NCBI RefSeq assembly: GCF_003258295.1
Contig: NZ_QKYN01000021.1
Span: forward strand, 568 to 64,567
From: Streptacidiphilus pinicola
GTDB taxonomy: Bacteria; Actinomycetota; Actinomycetes; Streptomycetales; Streptomycetaceae
Reading direction: 5' to 3'
Length of the DNA stretch: 64,000 nt
Shown here: piece by piece, positions 35,701 through 44,012 of the stretch
How positions within the stretch are numbered: the stretch's first letter is position 1
Layout: every line of letters starts with the position of its first letter
Translations under genes and position numbers: made by a program
The notes under the pieces: generated by a model
The model's input: only the letters and a program-made list of their open reading frames with translations
Database searches by the model: none
Told to the model about the DNA's origin: nothing

Positions 35701-36927
35701 CGGATCGTGCAGGCCTTCCTGCGCGAGGAGCACAACCGCACCCGCTTCGCCGAGCGCAGCGACGACTACCGCCGCACCCGGGTCCGGGCGCAGCTGTACA
35801 TATCGCTCTACTTCCCGTTCGTGCAGATGCTCTCCAGCATCGCGGCGGCCCTGGTGCTGATCGTGGGCGCGAACCGGGTCAACGCGGGCACGCTGACCAC
35901 CGGCGCGCTGGTGGCCTACCTGCTCTACATCGACCTGTTCTTCTCCCCGGTGCAGCAGCTCTCCCAGGTCTTCGACGGCTACCAGCAGGCGGCCGTGGGT
36001 CTCAGCCGGATCCGGGAGCTGCTCCGCACGCCGACCTCGACCCCGCAGGCCGCGCGGCCGGAGTCGGTCGGCCGGCTCACCGGCGAGATCCACTTCGACG
36101 ACGTCCACTTCGCCTACAACGCGCTGACCCCGGACGTGAACCTCGACGCGACCGTCGCCGGCACCACCCCGGCCGTCGCGGGTGCCGTCGCCGCGAAGGT
36201 GCCGGGGCGCAAGCCCGAGGTGATCACCGGCGTCGAGCTGCGCATCCCGGCGGGTCAGACCGTGGCGCTGGTCGGCGAGACCGGCGCGGGCAAGTCGACG
36301 CTGGTCAAGCTGCTGGCCCGGTTCTACGACGTCACCGGCGGCGCGGTGCGGGTGGACGGGCAGGACGTGCGGGAGCTCGACCTGGCCGAGTTCCGGCACC
36401 GCCTCGGCGTCGTCCCGCAGGAGGCCTACCTCTTCGCGGGCACGATCCGTGACGCGATCGCCTACGGGCGGCCGGGCGCGAGCGACGCCGAGGTCGAGGC
36501 GGCGGCACGGGCCGTCGGCGCGCACGAGATGATCGCGCGGCTCGACGGCGGCTACCTCTACCAGGTCACCGAGCGCGGCCGGAACCTGTCGGCGGGTCAG
36601 CGGCAGCTGATCGCCCTGGCCCGTGCCGAACTGGTCGACCCGGACCTGCTGCTGCTCGACGAGGCGACCGCGGCGCTGGACCTGGCCACCGAGGCCGCGG
36701 TCAACCGCGCCGCCGACCGCCTGGCCCGCCACGGCGGCAAGCGCCGTACCACCGTGGTCATCGCCCACCGCCTCAGCACGGCCGCCCGGGCCGACCGGGT
36801 GGTGGTCATGGACCACGGCCGCGTCGTCGAGGACGGCACCCACGCCGAGCTGGTGGCCGCGAACGGGGCCTACGCCCGCCTGTGGCGCGCCTTCGTCGGC
36901 GAGGAGGAGACGGCCACCGTCGGCTGA
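32779..36927 (+). CDS. Fused heterodimer-type ABC exporter (1382 aa)
   Basis: One polypeptide holds two complete exporter halves (TMD-NBD-TMD-NBD). Half 1: six membrane segments (about 30-330), Walker A GASGSGKST (420-428), LSGGQ (524-528), Walker B ending in D548-D549, so the catalytic Glu is replaced by Asp. Half 2: TMD from about 780, Walker A GETGAGKST (1166-1174), signature LSAGQ (1270-1274), Walker B with the normal E1295. Both deviations (Asp549 and LSAGQ) fall in the same composite ATP site, as in TM287/288-type exporters with one degenerate site. A 110-residue Ala/Asp-rich linker (about 650-760) joins the halves. The cargo is unknown: drug or lipid export are both possible. Confidence 0.92.
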   Translation: MSQAHKSPGEVAAPSAGSGAPRRAGWVRRLSGYAWRYRTNVLLSFGASLLGMAISALVPLIPRHIIDDVITTHRSALAPWAIALVGAAVAVFVLTLVRRYWGGRLAMDVQHDMRQDLFDSLTRLDGVKQDGLDTGQVVGRATSDLQMIVGLLSMLPMMTGNVLMFLLSIVVMLFLSPLLTLIALAMAPALWWIASLSRKKLFPATWSAQQEAGRVAGVVDGAVSGVRVVKGFGQEEQELARLESASRRLYARRLRGIRLSARYSPAMQAIPALAQVAVLALGGWLAVRGQVTLGTFVAFSTYVAQMTGPVRMLTMLLTVGQQARASVERVLQLIDERPVIKERASAVDLELDELTELEGADGVDALERLDEIDGGQGLADAGVPAVSFEDVDFAYASSAEPVLRGLNLSLRAGETVALVGASGSGKSTVGMLVPRFYDATSGTVRVHGHDVRDLTLRSLRAAIGIVPEDSFLFSESVRTNIAYGRPDATDDEVVAAARAAQADGFIGELPDGYETVVGEQGLTLSGGQRQRVALARAILADPHILLLDDATSAVDAQVEAEIHEALRTVMAGRTTLLVAHRRSTLQLADRIGVLDQGHLVDLGTHEELDARCPLYRSLLTDPDAMAGDIREADPAAQILTDSLLAAELADAGALTDAGAPADAASPAHAGPADADASLSAYVAQAHPDGRGRTGGVTPELWDRERYPEPDPDAPPTANRSGAGAGHMGGPGAMGAAMGAMSATPELLAKVAALPPADETPAIPLDEARRPDPGFNVRRMLAPFRRPLLLALLLVALDAVASLVLPILIRRGIDDGVSKGAAGAVGVVSLIALAVVLVDWAVQTAETQVSGRTGERVLYGLRVKIFAHLQRLGLDYYERELGGRIMTRMTTDVDALTSFLQTGVVTAVVSLLTFFGIFFVLLVLDAGLALYVFAVLPVLIVATLVFRAKSSKIYQLGREKVSTVNADLQENVAGMRIVQAFLREEHNRTRFAERSDDYRRTRVRAQLYISLYFPFVQMLSSIAAALVLIVGANRVNAGTLTTGALVAYLLYIDLFFSPVQQLSQVFDGYQQAAVGLSRIRELLRTPTSTPQAARPESVGRLTGEIHFDDVHFAYNALTPDVNLDATVAGTTPAVAGAVAAKVPGRKPEVITGVELRIPAGQTVALVGETGAGKSTLVKLLARFYDVTGGAVRVDGQDVRELDLAEFRHRLGVVPQEAYLFAGTIRDAIAYGRPGASDAEVEAAARAVGAHEMIARLDGGYLYQVTERGRNLSAGQRQLIALARAELVDPDLLLLDEATAALDLATEAAVNRAADRLARHGGKRRTTVVIAHRLSTAARADRVVVMDHGRVVEDGTHAELVAANGAYARLWRAFVGEEETATVG

Positions 36928-36960
36928 CCGGAACCACGGCCGACACCCGCTCCCTGACGC

Positions 36961-37000
36961 CTGCCCGCTGACCCCGCCGCCCGGCGGGGTCAGCGGGCAG
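36961..37000. terminator. Strong bidirectional terminator
   Basis: A perfect 19-bp inverted repeat (36961-36979 with 36982-37000, starting CTGCCCGCTGACCCC) with almost no loop lies between the convergent exporter gene and the hypothetical gene at 37004. Confidence 0.85.
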
Positions 37001-37003
37001 CGG

Positions 37004-37855
37004 TCACTCGGGGAGCTGCAGCACCTCGATACGGCGGTGCCGGGTCGCCGCCGGCGCGGCCGAGAAGGTGCCGTCCGCGGAACGCGGCGGGATCACCTTC
37101 TCCGCGGCGTCCACGCGGGCCGTCACCGCGCGCCACCACAGGGCGAACGGGACGCCCCCGTTCTCCTGCTCGACCCGCAGCCGGGCGGGCTCGTCCCAGA
37201 CGATGCGGCGGACCGTCCACTCGGCGCGCAGGCGTAGCAGTTCCCGGTCGAGGTCCGGGGCGCCGAAGCGGTCGGGGGAGACGAGGTCGGCCGGGCCCGC
37301 GGGCGGGTCGCCGTCCCAGCGGAAGACGGTCAGCTCGACCAGGCCGGGCGTCTCCTCGGGGTCGATCTCGCGCAGCGACCAGCCCCAGACCGGTTCGGTG
37401 CCGCGGCCGGCGAAACGGGACCGGATCTCCACCCAACGCCCGGCCGCGGTCTGGGAGTCGAGGCGGCGCCGGATCTCGCAGTGGATCGGCCAGTAGCCGG
37501 TGGTGGCCGAGCGGACGGCCGCCGCGTACTGGACGGCCGCGGTTTCCACGCCGCTCTCGGCGGCGCGGGCGGCGCGGCGGCGGGCACCGGGGAGCAGGCG
37601 CGCCGCGGCGCGATGGGCACGGCGTTCCGCGAGGGTGAGCAGACGGCCCGCGTCGGCGATCGTGGCCTGGTAGGCCGCCGCGGCGGCGCGCCAGGCGTCC
37701 CACTCGACCCGGTCGACCGGGACCAGGCCGTCGACGCGGTCCGCTTCCGCGGTCTCCGCCTCGGTCAGCGCGAGCATGCGCGGTTCCTCGACCGGGGCCC
37801 CCTCGCGGGCCGGGGTCTCCAGCAGCGTCACCAGCACCCAGAGATCGCCGATCAT
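37004..37855 (-). CDS. Hypothetical protein (283 aa)
   Basis: Not recognised. ATG 37855 was chosen as it gives MIGDLWVL; the longer frame lacks a ribosome site. The protein is soluble and Arg/Ala/Glu-rich, with a helical N-terminal region (about 55-120, many Ala and Arg) that may form a coiled coil, and a more globular second half rich in Trp (WGWSLREIDPEETPGL, FALWWRAVTARVDAAEKVI). No catalytic motif was seen. It stands alone between a terminator and an MFS gene on the same strand, which ends about 120 bp upstream of its start. Confidence 0.65.
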   Translation of the reverse strand: MIGDLWVLVTLLETPAREGAPVEEPRMLALTEAETAEADRVDGLVPVDRVEWDAWRAAAAAYQATIADAGRLLTLAERRAHRAAARLLPGARRRAARAAESGVETAAVQYAAAVRSATTGYWPIHCEIRRRLDSQTAAGRWVEIRSRFAGRGTEPVWGWSLREIDPEETPGLVELTVFRWDGDPPAGPADLVSPDRFGAPDLDRELLRLRAEWTVRRIVWDEPARLRVEQENGGVPFALWWRAVTARVDAAEKVIPPRSADGTFSAAPAATRHRRIEVLQLPE

Positions 37856-37975
37856 CCAGTCACCCGTCCGTCGGCCCGTCCTTTCGCAGGGTGGAATACC
37901 CACGGACCTCGATCGCTAGGCACTGCGGGGCGTGGGTGACGGTCGTAGGGCGGTCCTCGGGCGGCGGGCCCCCGG

Positions 37976-39145
37976 TCAGGCGGCGGCGGACGGCCAGACC
38001 GCGCGGCGCAGCTCGGGAGTGGCGGCCGCCCACAGCGCGGCCGTGCCGAGGACGCCCGCGAGCAGCCACAGGGTGCCGACACCGCCCAGGAGTTGGAGCA
38101 GCAGGCCGACGGCGCCGGTGCCCAGCGGGATGCCCAGGCCGACCACGGTCATGGTCGCCGCGATGGCCCGCCCCCGGTGCGCGTCGGGGACCTGGCGGAA
38201 GATCAGCACGTCGAGCAGCACGCTGAGGGCCGGCACGCCGAGTCCGCCCGCGATCAGCAGCAGGCCGGTCGCCCACGGGCCCCGGGTGAGGGCCAGCGCG
38301 GCGAAGACCGGGACCTCCAGGGCGATGAGGCCGATGAGCAGGGTGCCCGGACGGAAGCTCCGGTGCAGCAGGCCGACGAGGGAGGCGCCGATCAGGCTGC
38401 CGACGGCCGAGCCGGCCAGCGCCGCGCCGATGCCCCATGCCGGGGTGGCCTGCTGGTGCAGCCGGAAGATGACGACGAGCGAGATCGGCGCCCCGCACGC
38501 GTTCAGGGCGGTCACCAGCAGCAGGGCCATGCGGAGGGTGGGCGCCTGCCACAGCGTGCGGATCCCGTGGAAGACGGTGCGCAGGGACGCGGCCGGATCG
38601 CCTGCGCTGTGCTGCTGCGGGCGGACGAACAGGGCGCACACCAGCGAGACCGCGAAGCCGACGGTGCTGAGCACGAACGGCACCGCGCGCCCCAGGGCGT
38701 AGAGCGCGCCGCCCAGCGGCGGACCGGCCAGCTCGGCCAGGCTGAGCCGGAGTTGGTCCTGCGTGAGCGCGGCGGTCAGCTGCTCGGGGGCGACCACCGT
38801 CCGCACCAGCAGCATCCGTGCCGCCCCGCCCAGCGGCTGCGCGGCGCCCAGGGTGGCGGCGACCGCCAGCAGGTGGGGGAGCGTCAGCGCGCCGAACAGC
38901 GCGGCGAGGACGACGGAGCCGCTCGCCGCGACGCGCAGCGCCTCGGCGGCGATCAGCACGCGGCGCCGGTCGCAGCGGTCGAGCAGGACGCCTGCGGGCA
39001 GCCCGCACAGCACGGTCGCGGCGGCCTGGATCACCCCGAAGAGGCCGGCCCAGGCGGGCGATCCGGTGAGCGCCAGGATGACGAGCGGGTACGCGACGTC
39101 GGCGGCGTTGAGGCCGGTCATCGCGGAGGCGGAGCCGAGCCACAA
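37976..39145 (-). CDS. MFS transporter with problematic 5' end
   Basis: A polytopic major facilitator of about 12 segments: LNAADVAYPLVILALTGSPAWAGLFG (TM1-loop), PAGVLLDRCDRRRVLIAAEALR (motif A-like loop after TM2), and AHRGRAIAATMTVVGLGIPLG. The sequence before TTG 39145 stays open and reads APALPPLRRNWRFQLLWLG, the natural MFS start, but that frame has no ATG/GTG. The only ATG with a strong ribosome site (39234, after GGGGAGG) is out of frame, which suggests a one-base frameshift near the start or a sequence error. Divergent from an ArsR gene that probably controls it. Substrate unknown. Confidence 0.8.
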   Translation of the reverse strand: MWLGSASAMTGLNAADVAYPLVILALTGSPAWAGLFGVIQAAATVLCGLPAGVLLDRCDRRRVLIAAEALRVAASGSVVLAALFGALTLPHLLAVAATLGAAQPLGGAARMLLVRTVVAPEQLTAALTQDQLRLSLAELAGPPLGGALYALGRAVPFVLSTVGFAVSLVCALFVRPQQHSAGDPAASLRTVFHGIRTLWQAPTLRMALLLVTALNACGAPISLVVIFRLHQQATPAWGIGAALAGSAVGSLIGASLVGLLHRSFRPGTLLIGLIALEVPVFAALALTRGPWATGLLLIAGGLGVPALSVLLDVLIFRQVPDAHRGRAIAATMTVVGLGIPLGTGAVGLLLQLLGGVGTLWLLAGVLGTAALWAAATPELRRAVWPSAAA

Positions 39146-39285
39146 CAGCTGGAACCGCCAGTTGCGGCGCAGCGGGGGCAGCGCGGGTGCCGGCGCCCCG
39201 GCGGTTTGCGTGTCCGTGCTGGTGCGTGCGTCATGGCAGGACCTCCCCTTCCTGGGTGGCGTGAACGTTCTCGCAATCGATGACG

Positions 39286-39301
39286 TTCACTATGACGTGA
39301 A
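39286..39301. promoter_or_regulatory. Inverted repeat between MFS and ArsR genes
   Basis: TTCAC (39286-39290) and GTGAA (39297-39301), with 6 bp between, plus a related GTGAAC at 39261-39266 and GACGTTCAC at 39282-39290, make a cluster of GTGAA half-sites in the divergent region. A likely ArsR operator. Confidence 0.5.
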
Positions 39302-39339
39302 TGATGGCGTACGGGTGAGCGCCTGGCAAGATAGGGGCC

Positions 39340-39936
39340 ATGGACGGAGCTCGGGACCTGCGCATCGTGGAGGACGTGGAGACGCTGAAGGCGCTCGCCG
39401 ATCCCCTCCGGATCGCCATCCTGCAGACGATGAGCGGGGCGGACCGGCGGTCCTGGACGGCCAAGGAGCTGGCCGCCGAACTCGGGGAACCGCAGACCAA
39501 GCTGTACCGGCATCTCAAGCACCTGGAGGAGGCCGGGTTGATCCTCGTCGCCGAGACCCGCGTCGTCTCCGGGATCCTGGAACAGCGCTATGCCGTCGCC
39601 CAGCGCCGCATCCAGCTCGGCGCGGACTTCATCGCCGGGACCGTGACGGGTTCGAGCGAAGGGCAGCAGGCGACGCTGGACGTCGTGCAGGCCGCGCTCA
39701 GCTCCTACGAACAGGAGTTGGTGAAAGCCCTGCGCTCCGGCCGGATCCACCTGGACGACGTCGACGAGAGCCGCCGGCCGCTGCTGATGGTCGCCGACTA
39801 CCGGATGTCCCCCGACCGCGCGGAGTCCTACCGGCGCCGGCTGCGGCAGCTGGCCGACGAGCTCGAGGCCGAGCCCCACGACCCGGACGGGGTGCCGGTC
39901 AACGTGCTCCTCACCCTCTACCGCCTGGACGAATGA
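39340..39936 (+). CDS. ArsR-family winged-helix regulator
   Basis: A 198-aa regulator. The HTH_20/ArsR domain is at about residues 10-75: TLKALADPLRIAILQTM, WTAKELAAELGEPQTKLYRHLKHLEEAGLI. The long C-terminal part (about 80-198) is a helical domain found in ArsR-like repressors of drug exporters, with no metal-binding Cys pair. It is divergent from the MFS gene and probably represses it. ATG 39340 is close to GATAGG, so the transcript may be leaderless. Confidence 0.85.
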   Translation: MDGARDLRIVEDVETLKALADPLRIAILQTMSGADRRSWTAKELAAELGEPQTKLYRHLKHLEEAGLILVAETRVVSGILEQRYAVAQRRIQLGADFIAGTVTGSSEGQQATLDVVQAALSSYEQELVKALRSGRIHLDDVDESRRPLLMVADYRMSPDRAESYRRRLRQLADELEAEPHDPDGVPVNVLLTLYRLDE

Positions 39937-40061
39937 GGCGGTCCGACCGGTGGCGGTTCGCCGGTCGGGTGGTGGTGTGGCGGTTCGGGGACATGGACAC
40001 ACTTGCCGATGAGATGCTTGGCCCCTTGTGGCGTGAGCGGCGCGGTGGAGGGGAAGGCGAA

Positions 40062-41432
40062 GTGACGGGGCGTCGGCGCGCGGTGCTCGCGCAGCAGTAC
40101 ACCGAGGTGGCCGAGGCGGCCGAGCAGCGGCTCGGCGAGCTGCTGGACCTGGCGGCGGAACCCTCGCCCGCCGTGGACTTCGACGCGCTGCGCCGCGACT
40201 ACGCGCCGCGCCCACTGCCGCCCACCGCCGTCTCCGAGCCGCCGCGCTGGGCCGACTTCGAGCCCGAGCCCGGCCAACCGCCCGCCGGGCGCTCCGGTCA
40301 GCCGCTGCTCGACCCCGGCTACCAGCAGAAGCTCGCCTCGGCGCGGCTGGCCCACCAGCGGTCGCTGCGCGAGTACCGCGAGCAGGAACGGACGCTGCGT
40401 GACCGCGCCGAGGAGGTCCGGCTCGCCTACGAGCGCGAGGAGCGCGAGCGCGCGGACGCGGTGCGCGCCTACAACGAGCGCCTGGTCGAGTACCGGCATG
40501 CCTACGAGGACGGTGAGCCCGCCGCGGTCGAGTCCGTGCTGGAGCGGGCGCTGGCCGCCGCCGGGCGGCTGCCCGGCCTGGAGGTCCCGGCCCGCGTCGG
40601 CTACCGCCCGCTCACCAGGACCGCCGTCATCGACCTGGTCCTGCCCGGCGTGGGTGTCGTGCCCCCCGCGCTCGACTTCCGGGTCTCGCCGGACGAGGCC
40701 ACAGGCGGAGTCGACCCGGTGCCGCGCCCCCGCGAGGAGTGCGTCGAGCGCTACCTGCTGCTCGTCGCCCGGCTGGCGCTGCGTGCGCTGGACGCCGTGG
40801 TCGCGGCGGACACCGAGTCGCACCTGGACGGCATCGTGCTGAACGGACGGGTCGTCACCGCCGAGGCGGGCGAGACGACGCTGCTCAGCATCGACGCGCG
40901 CCGGACCGACCTGTACGCGCGGACCCTGCTGCCCGTGGACCACGCCGAGGCGCTGCGCCGCCTGCGCGAGCTGCCCTGCCGCCTCACCACCGACCCGTAC
41001 GGCCCCGCGCCGGTCAACCCCTTCGGCGTCGGCAGCCCCATGGCGCCGCTGCCGGAGGAGCTCTCCCCGGGCGAGTTCGCGGGCCTGGCCTCGGAGCTCT
41101 TCGCCGCCATGGGCCTGCCCGACTGGGACGCCCGCCTGGTCGGCCGCGACGGCCTGCTCGCCATCGCCCACGGCGACGGCGCGGGCTTCGCCGAACACCC
41201 GCACGTGGTCTGCCTCGCGCGCCGCCCGGCCGTGGTCGGCGCGGAGGCGGTCCGCAACGTCGCGGAGGTGATGGAGGAGGAGCGGGCGGAGTCGGCCATC
41301 TGGGCCACCACCGGCAGCTTCCACCCGCTCGCGGTGCTGGCCGCCGCGGAGTACACCGGTCTGCGCCTGATCGACGGCGGTGAACTGCGCGCGCTGATCC
41401 GGGAACACCTCGGCGCCGAGCTCGGCGGCTGA
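40062..41432 (+). CDS. Protein with degenerate Mrr-like nuclease domain and coiled coil
   Basis: A 456-aa protein. GTG 40062 was chosen (GAGGGGAAGG upstream); the in-frame ATG 39993 would add codons with unusually low GC at third positions. Coiled coil at about 88-150 (Glu/Arg/Ala heptads), a middle domain (about 170-320), and a C-terminal Mrr-like region (335-450): LASELFAAMGLPDWDA, VVGAEAVRNVAEVME, ATTGSFHPLAVLAA, LRLIDGGELRALI. The TTG-x-F and LIDG landmarks remain, but the catalytic D and (E/Q)xK positions read Leu366 and LAR (385-387). So it is probably a non-cleaving DNA-binding or regulatory relative. Role unknown. Confidence 0.72.
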   Translation: MTGRRRAVLAQQYTEVAEAAEQRLGELLDLAAEPSPAVDFDALRRDYAPRPLPPTAVSEPPRWADFEPEPGQPPAGRSGQPLLDPGYQQKLASARLAHQRSLREYREQERTLRDRAEEVRLAYEREERERADAVRAYNERLVEYRHAYEDGEPAAVESVLERALAAAGRLPGLEVPARVGYRPLTRTAVIDLVLPGVGVVPPALDFRVSPDEATGGVDPVPRPREECVERYLLLVARLALRALDAVVAADTESHLDGIVLNGRVVTAEAGETTLLSIDARRTDLYARTLLPVDHAEALRRLRELPCRLTTDPYGPAPVNPFGVGSPMAPLPEELSPGEFAGLASELFAAMGLPDWDARLVGRDGLLAIAHGDGAGFAEHPHVVCLARRPAVVGAEAVRNVAEVMEEERAESAIWATTGSFHPLAVLAAAEYTGLRLIDGGELRALIREHLGAELGG

Positions 41433-41535
41433 GCCGGCCCGCCACCCCACCGCCCCGGTGGATCCGCGGACTCGGCGAGGGAAGTTTCCCGCGCCCCTGA
41501 GGCCCGCGGGGCGGTTCCGGTGTCACCCTTGAGGC

Positions 41536-41979
41536 ATGGGCTTCCCGTTCTTGGATCGATGGCGGTCGCGCAGGGATGACGCGGAGGCGCGCGCCGGGTT
41601 GTACCCCGGGGGAGTGGGCGACCCCGGGAGCCTCGCCGAGATGCTCGGCGAGTGCGCGCTGCTGCGGGGCCGGGTCGCCGACCAGGGGCTCGAGCTCGAC
41701 GACACCCCCGAGTCGCTGTCCACGCTGGACCAGCTGCCGCCGCGTTGGCGCGACGACCCCCAGGAGGCGGCCGAGTTGGGGCACGACGCGGGCCTGTACC
41801 TCGGCTCGGTCATCGTCGCGTCCGTCCCGGGTGCCAACTGGGAACTGCTGCGGGACGGGCGGCCGTTCGTCCGCCTGTCGAGCGGACGCGAGGTCGACGT
41901 GGCGGCGGTGGGCCGCGACTGGGCGGCGCAGGGCGCGCCCTCGCTCTGGCAGGTCTACTCCGAGGCCGACGAGGGCTGA
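41536..41979 (+). CDS. DUF6278-type protein
   Basis: A 147-aa protein that resembles the actinomycete family I recall as DUF6278: MGFPFLDRWRSRRDDAEA, MLGECALLRGRVADQGLELD, LDQLPPRWRDD, LGHDAGLYLGSVIV, RLSSGREVDVAAVGRDWA. Soluble, alpha/beta, no known function. It follows the Mrr-like gene by about 100 bp on the same strand. Confidence 0.72.
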   Translation: MGFPFLDRWRSRRDDAEARAGLYPGGVGDPGSLAEMLGECALLRGRVADQGLELDDTPESLSTLDQLPPRWRDDPQEAAELGHDAGLYLGSVIVASVPGANWELLRDGRPFVRLSSGREVDVAAVGRDWAAQGAPSLWQVYSEADEG

Positions 41980-42220
41980 CAAGGGCTGACGAGGGCCGGG
42001 GAGGGCTGAAGCTGCCGGCTGAGGACGCGGTCCCTCCGGGCGCGGTGGCGGGCTGTCGCCCGTGCGGAGCAGTGGGCGCGCGGGTGGACGGGGCGTCAGT
42101 GAGGATGGTGCCGAGGGCACCGAGGGTGGGCCCGTAAGGAGGGCGGCGGCGACTGGGCAGGGCGCCGCCGCCCTCGCCTGTCCGCAAGCCCTGCCTGCCC
42201 CATGGTCCTCGGGAGCGCCG

Positions 42221-43006
42221 ATGCCGGTACTGGTGGCCGCTGGGGCCTTCGTGATGACCCTCCTCGGCGGGTTCGTCGCCGGGCGGTTCGGCGACCGCAG
42301 GCACCTGCTGCTCGGACTGGCCGCCGGGCTGATGCTCGGCGTCGTCTCCTTCGACCTGCTGCCCGAGGCGCTGGACGCCGCGGGCCGGCACCTGTGGGGC
42401 GTGCCGCAGGCGCTGCTGATGTTCGTGGTCGGCTTCCTGGTCCTGCACATCGCCGAGCGCTCGGTCGCGATCCACCGCGCGCACGAGGGCGAGTACGCGG
42501 CCCACGAACACGGCGGTCACGGTCACGCCCACGGCCTCGCAGGCGCGGTGGCGCCGGACGGGCGGAGCGAGAAGCTCGGCATCGCGGCCGCCTCCGGTCT
42601 CTGCGTGCACAGCCTGATGGACGGCTTCGCGATCGGCGCCGCCTTCCAGGTCGACAGCGGCTTCGGCGCCGTGGTGGCCGTCGCGGTGCTGGCCCACGAC
42701 TTCGCCGACGGCTACAACACCTTCACCATCACCCGCCTGTACGGGAACGACCTGCGCCGCGCGGTGACCCTGCTGGCGCTCGACGCGATCGCCCCGGTCG
42801 CCGGCGCGGCGATCACGCTGGCGTTCACCATCCCCGAGCACGTCGTCGGGCTCTACCTGGGCTTCTTCGGCGGCTTCCTGATGTACCTGGCGACCTCGGA
42901 CATCCTCCCCGAGGCGCACAGCCCGCACCCATCGCGCTCGACGCTGCTGTGCACCGTGGCCGGGGCAGGCTTCATGTGGCTGGTCATCGGCCTCGCCAAC
43001 AGCTGA
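42221..43006 (+). CDS. ZIP-family metal transporter
   Basis: A 261-aa inner membrane protein with about eight segments. Between TM3 and TM4 lies a His-rich cytoplasmic loop (HEGEYAAHEHGGHGHAHG, about 88-105) that binds metal. TM4 has the HSLMDGFAIGAAF motif and TM5 LAHDFADGYNTF, the paired His/Asp metal sites of ZIP transporters (zinc, iron, manganese). ATG 42221 has GGGAG upstream at 42211. Its stop is 21 bp from the convergent LysR gene. Confidence 0.9.
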   Translation: MPVLVAAGAFVMTLLGGFVAGRFGDRRHLLLGLAAGLMLGVVSFDLLPEALDAAGRHLWGVPQALLMFVVGFLVLHIAERSVAIHRAHEGEYAAHEHGGHGHAHGLAGAVAPDGRSEKLGIAAASGLCVHSLMDGFAIGAAFQVDSGFGAVVAVAVLAHDFADGYNTFTITRLYGNDLRRAVTLLALDAIAPVAGAAITLAFTIPEHVVGLYLGFFGGFLMYLATSDILPEAHSPHPSRSTLLCTVAGAGFMWLVIGLANS

Positions 43007-43027
43007 CCGCCCACCTGGCCCGGCCCC

Positions 43028-43969
43028 TCAGCTGCGCTGGGCGGCGATCAGGGCCGGCTCGGGGGCCGCGGCGCGCTCCGGCCAGTGCCGGCGCAGCGCC
43101 TCCAGGGCCGCGATGATCGCCGGGCGGCGCGAGGCGTGCTCCCGCCACAGCACCGAGACGCGGCGGGTCGGCTCCGGCACGATCGGCCGGGCGACGACGC
43201 CCGCCGGCAGCGGCGCGCGCCCGAGCCGCGGGACCAGGCCGAGGCAGAGACCGGCGCCGATCAGCGCGATCTGCGTGTCGAACTCGCTGGCCTGGAACCG
43301 GATGTCCGGCTCCTCCCCGGCCTCGCGGAGGGTGCGGATCAGCCAGTCGTGGCAGATGGTCCCGGCCGGGGTGTTCACCCAGCGCTGTCCGAGCAGGTCG
43401 CCGACGCTGAGCAGCTCGCGTGCGCCGAGCGGATGGTCGACCGGCAGGACGGCGTCGACGACGTCCAGGCCCAGATGACGGCGGGCGACGCCCTCCGGCG
43501 TGGCCAGCGGCGTGTTGGGCCAGTCCTGCACCACCGCCAGGTCGATCTCGCCGCGGGCGACCAGATCGGCCATCAGATACGGGTCGCTCTCCAGCACCCG
43601 CAGTTCCAGCTCCGGGTAGCCCGCGGTCAGCTCGGCGAGGACCGGCGGCAGCAGGCCGCGCGCGGCGGTGGCGAACGCGGCCAGCGAGAGCCGCCCGCCC
43701 ACCTGCCCGCGCCGGGCCTCCAGGCCCACCTCGGCCTGCTCCACCAGTGCCAGGACGGTCTGCGCGGTGCGCACGAGCTCCTGCGCGGCGTCGGTCAGCA
43801 CGACGCCCCGGCCGCGCTTCTCCAGCAGCGGGGTCCGCGTCTCCCGCTCCAGCTTGCTGATCTGCTGCGAGACGGCCGACGGTGTGAACCCCAGCGCGGT
43901 CGCCGCACGCCCCACGGAACCGTGCACGGCCACGGCGTGGAGCGCGCGGAGTCGTCCCAGATCCATCAT
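43028..43969 (-). CDS. LysR-family regulator
   Basis: A 313-aa LysR protein. N-terminal winged HTH (RLRALHAVAVHGSVGRAATALGFTPSAVSQQISKLE), linker helix, then a co-inducer domain from about residue 90 (GRLSLAAFATAARGLLPPVL, DLAVVQDWP). The two Met codons at the start are both possible. The gene upstream on the same strand is a secreted protease; the EamA gene at 44937 may be its target, but no adjacent divergent partner is present. Confidence 0.88.
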   Translation of the reverse strand: MMDLGRLRALHAVAVHGSVGRAATALGFTPSAVSQQISKLERETRTPLLEKRGRGVVLTDAAQELVRTAQTVLALVEQAEVGLEARRGQVGGRLSLAAFATAARGLLPPVLAELTAGYPELELRVLESDPYLMADLVARGEIDLAVVQDWPNTPLATPEGVARRHLGLDVVDAVLPVDHPLGARELLSVGDLLGQRWVNTPAGTICHDWLIRTLREAGEEPDIRFQASEFDTQIALIGAGLCLGLVPRLGRAPLPAGVVARPIVPEPTRRVSVLWREHASRRPAIIAALEALRRHWPERAAAPEPALIAAQRS

Positions 43970-44012
43970 GCAGGGAAGCCTACGTCTCCGATTCGGGATG
44001 ACCCGTGGTTCC

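Noticed and set aside
32773-36843. A 1356-codon frame opposite the ABC exporter
   Set aside because: Low-complexity Gly/Arg/Gln/His translation, an antisense shadow of a gene with clear ABC motifs.
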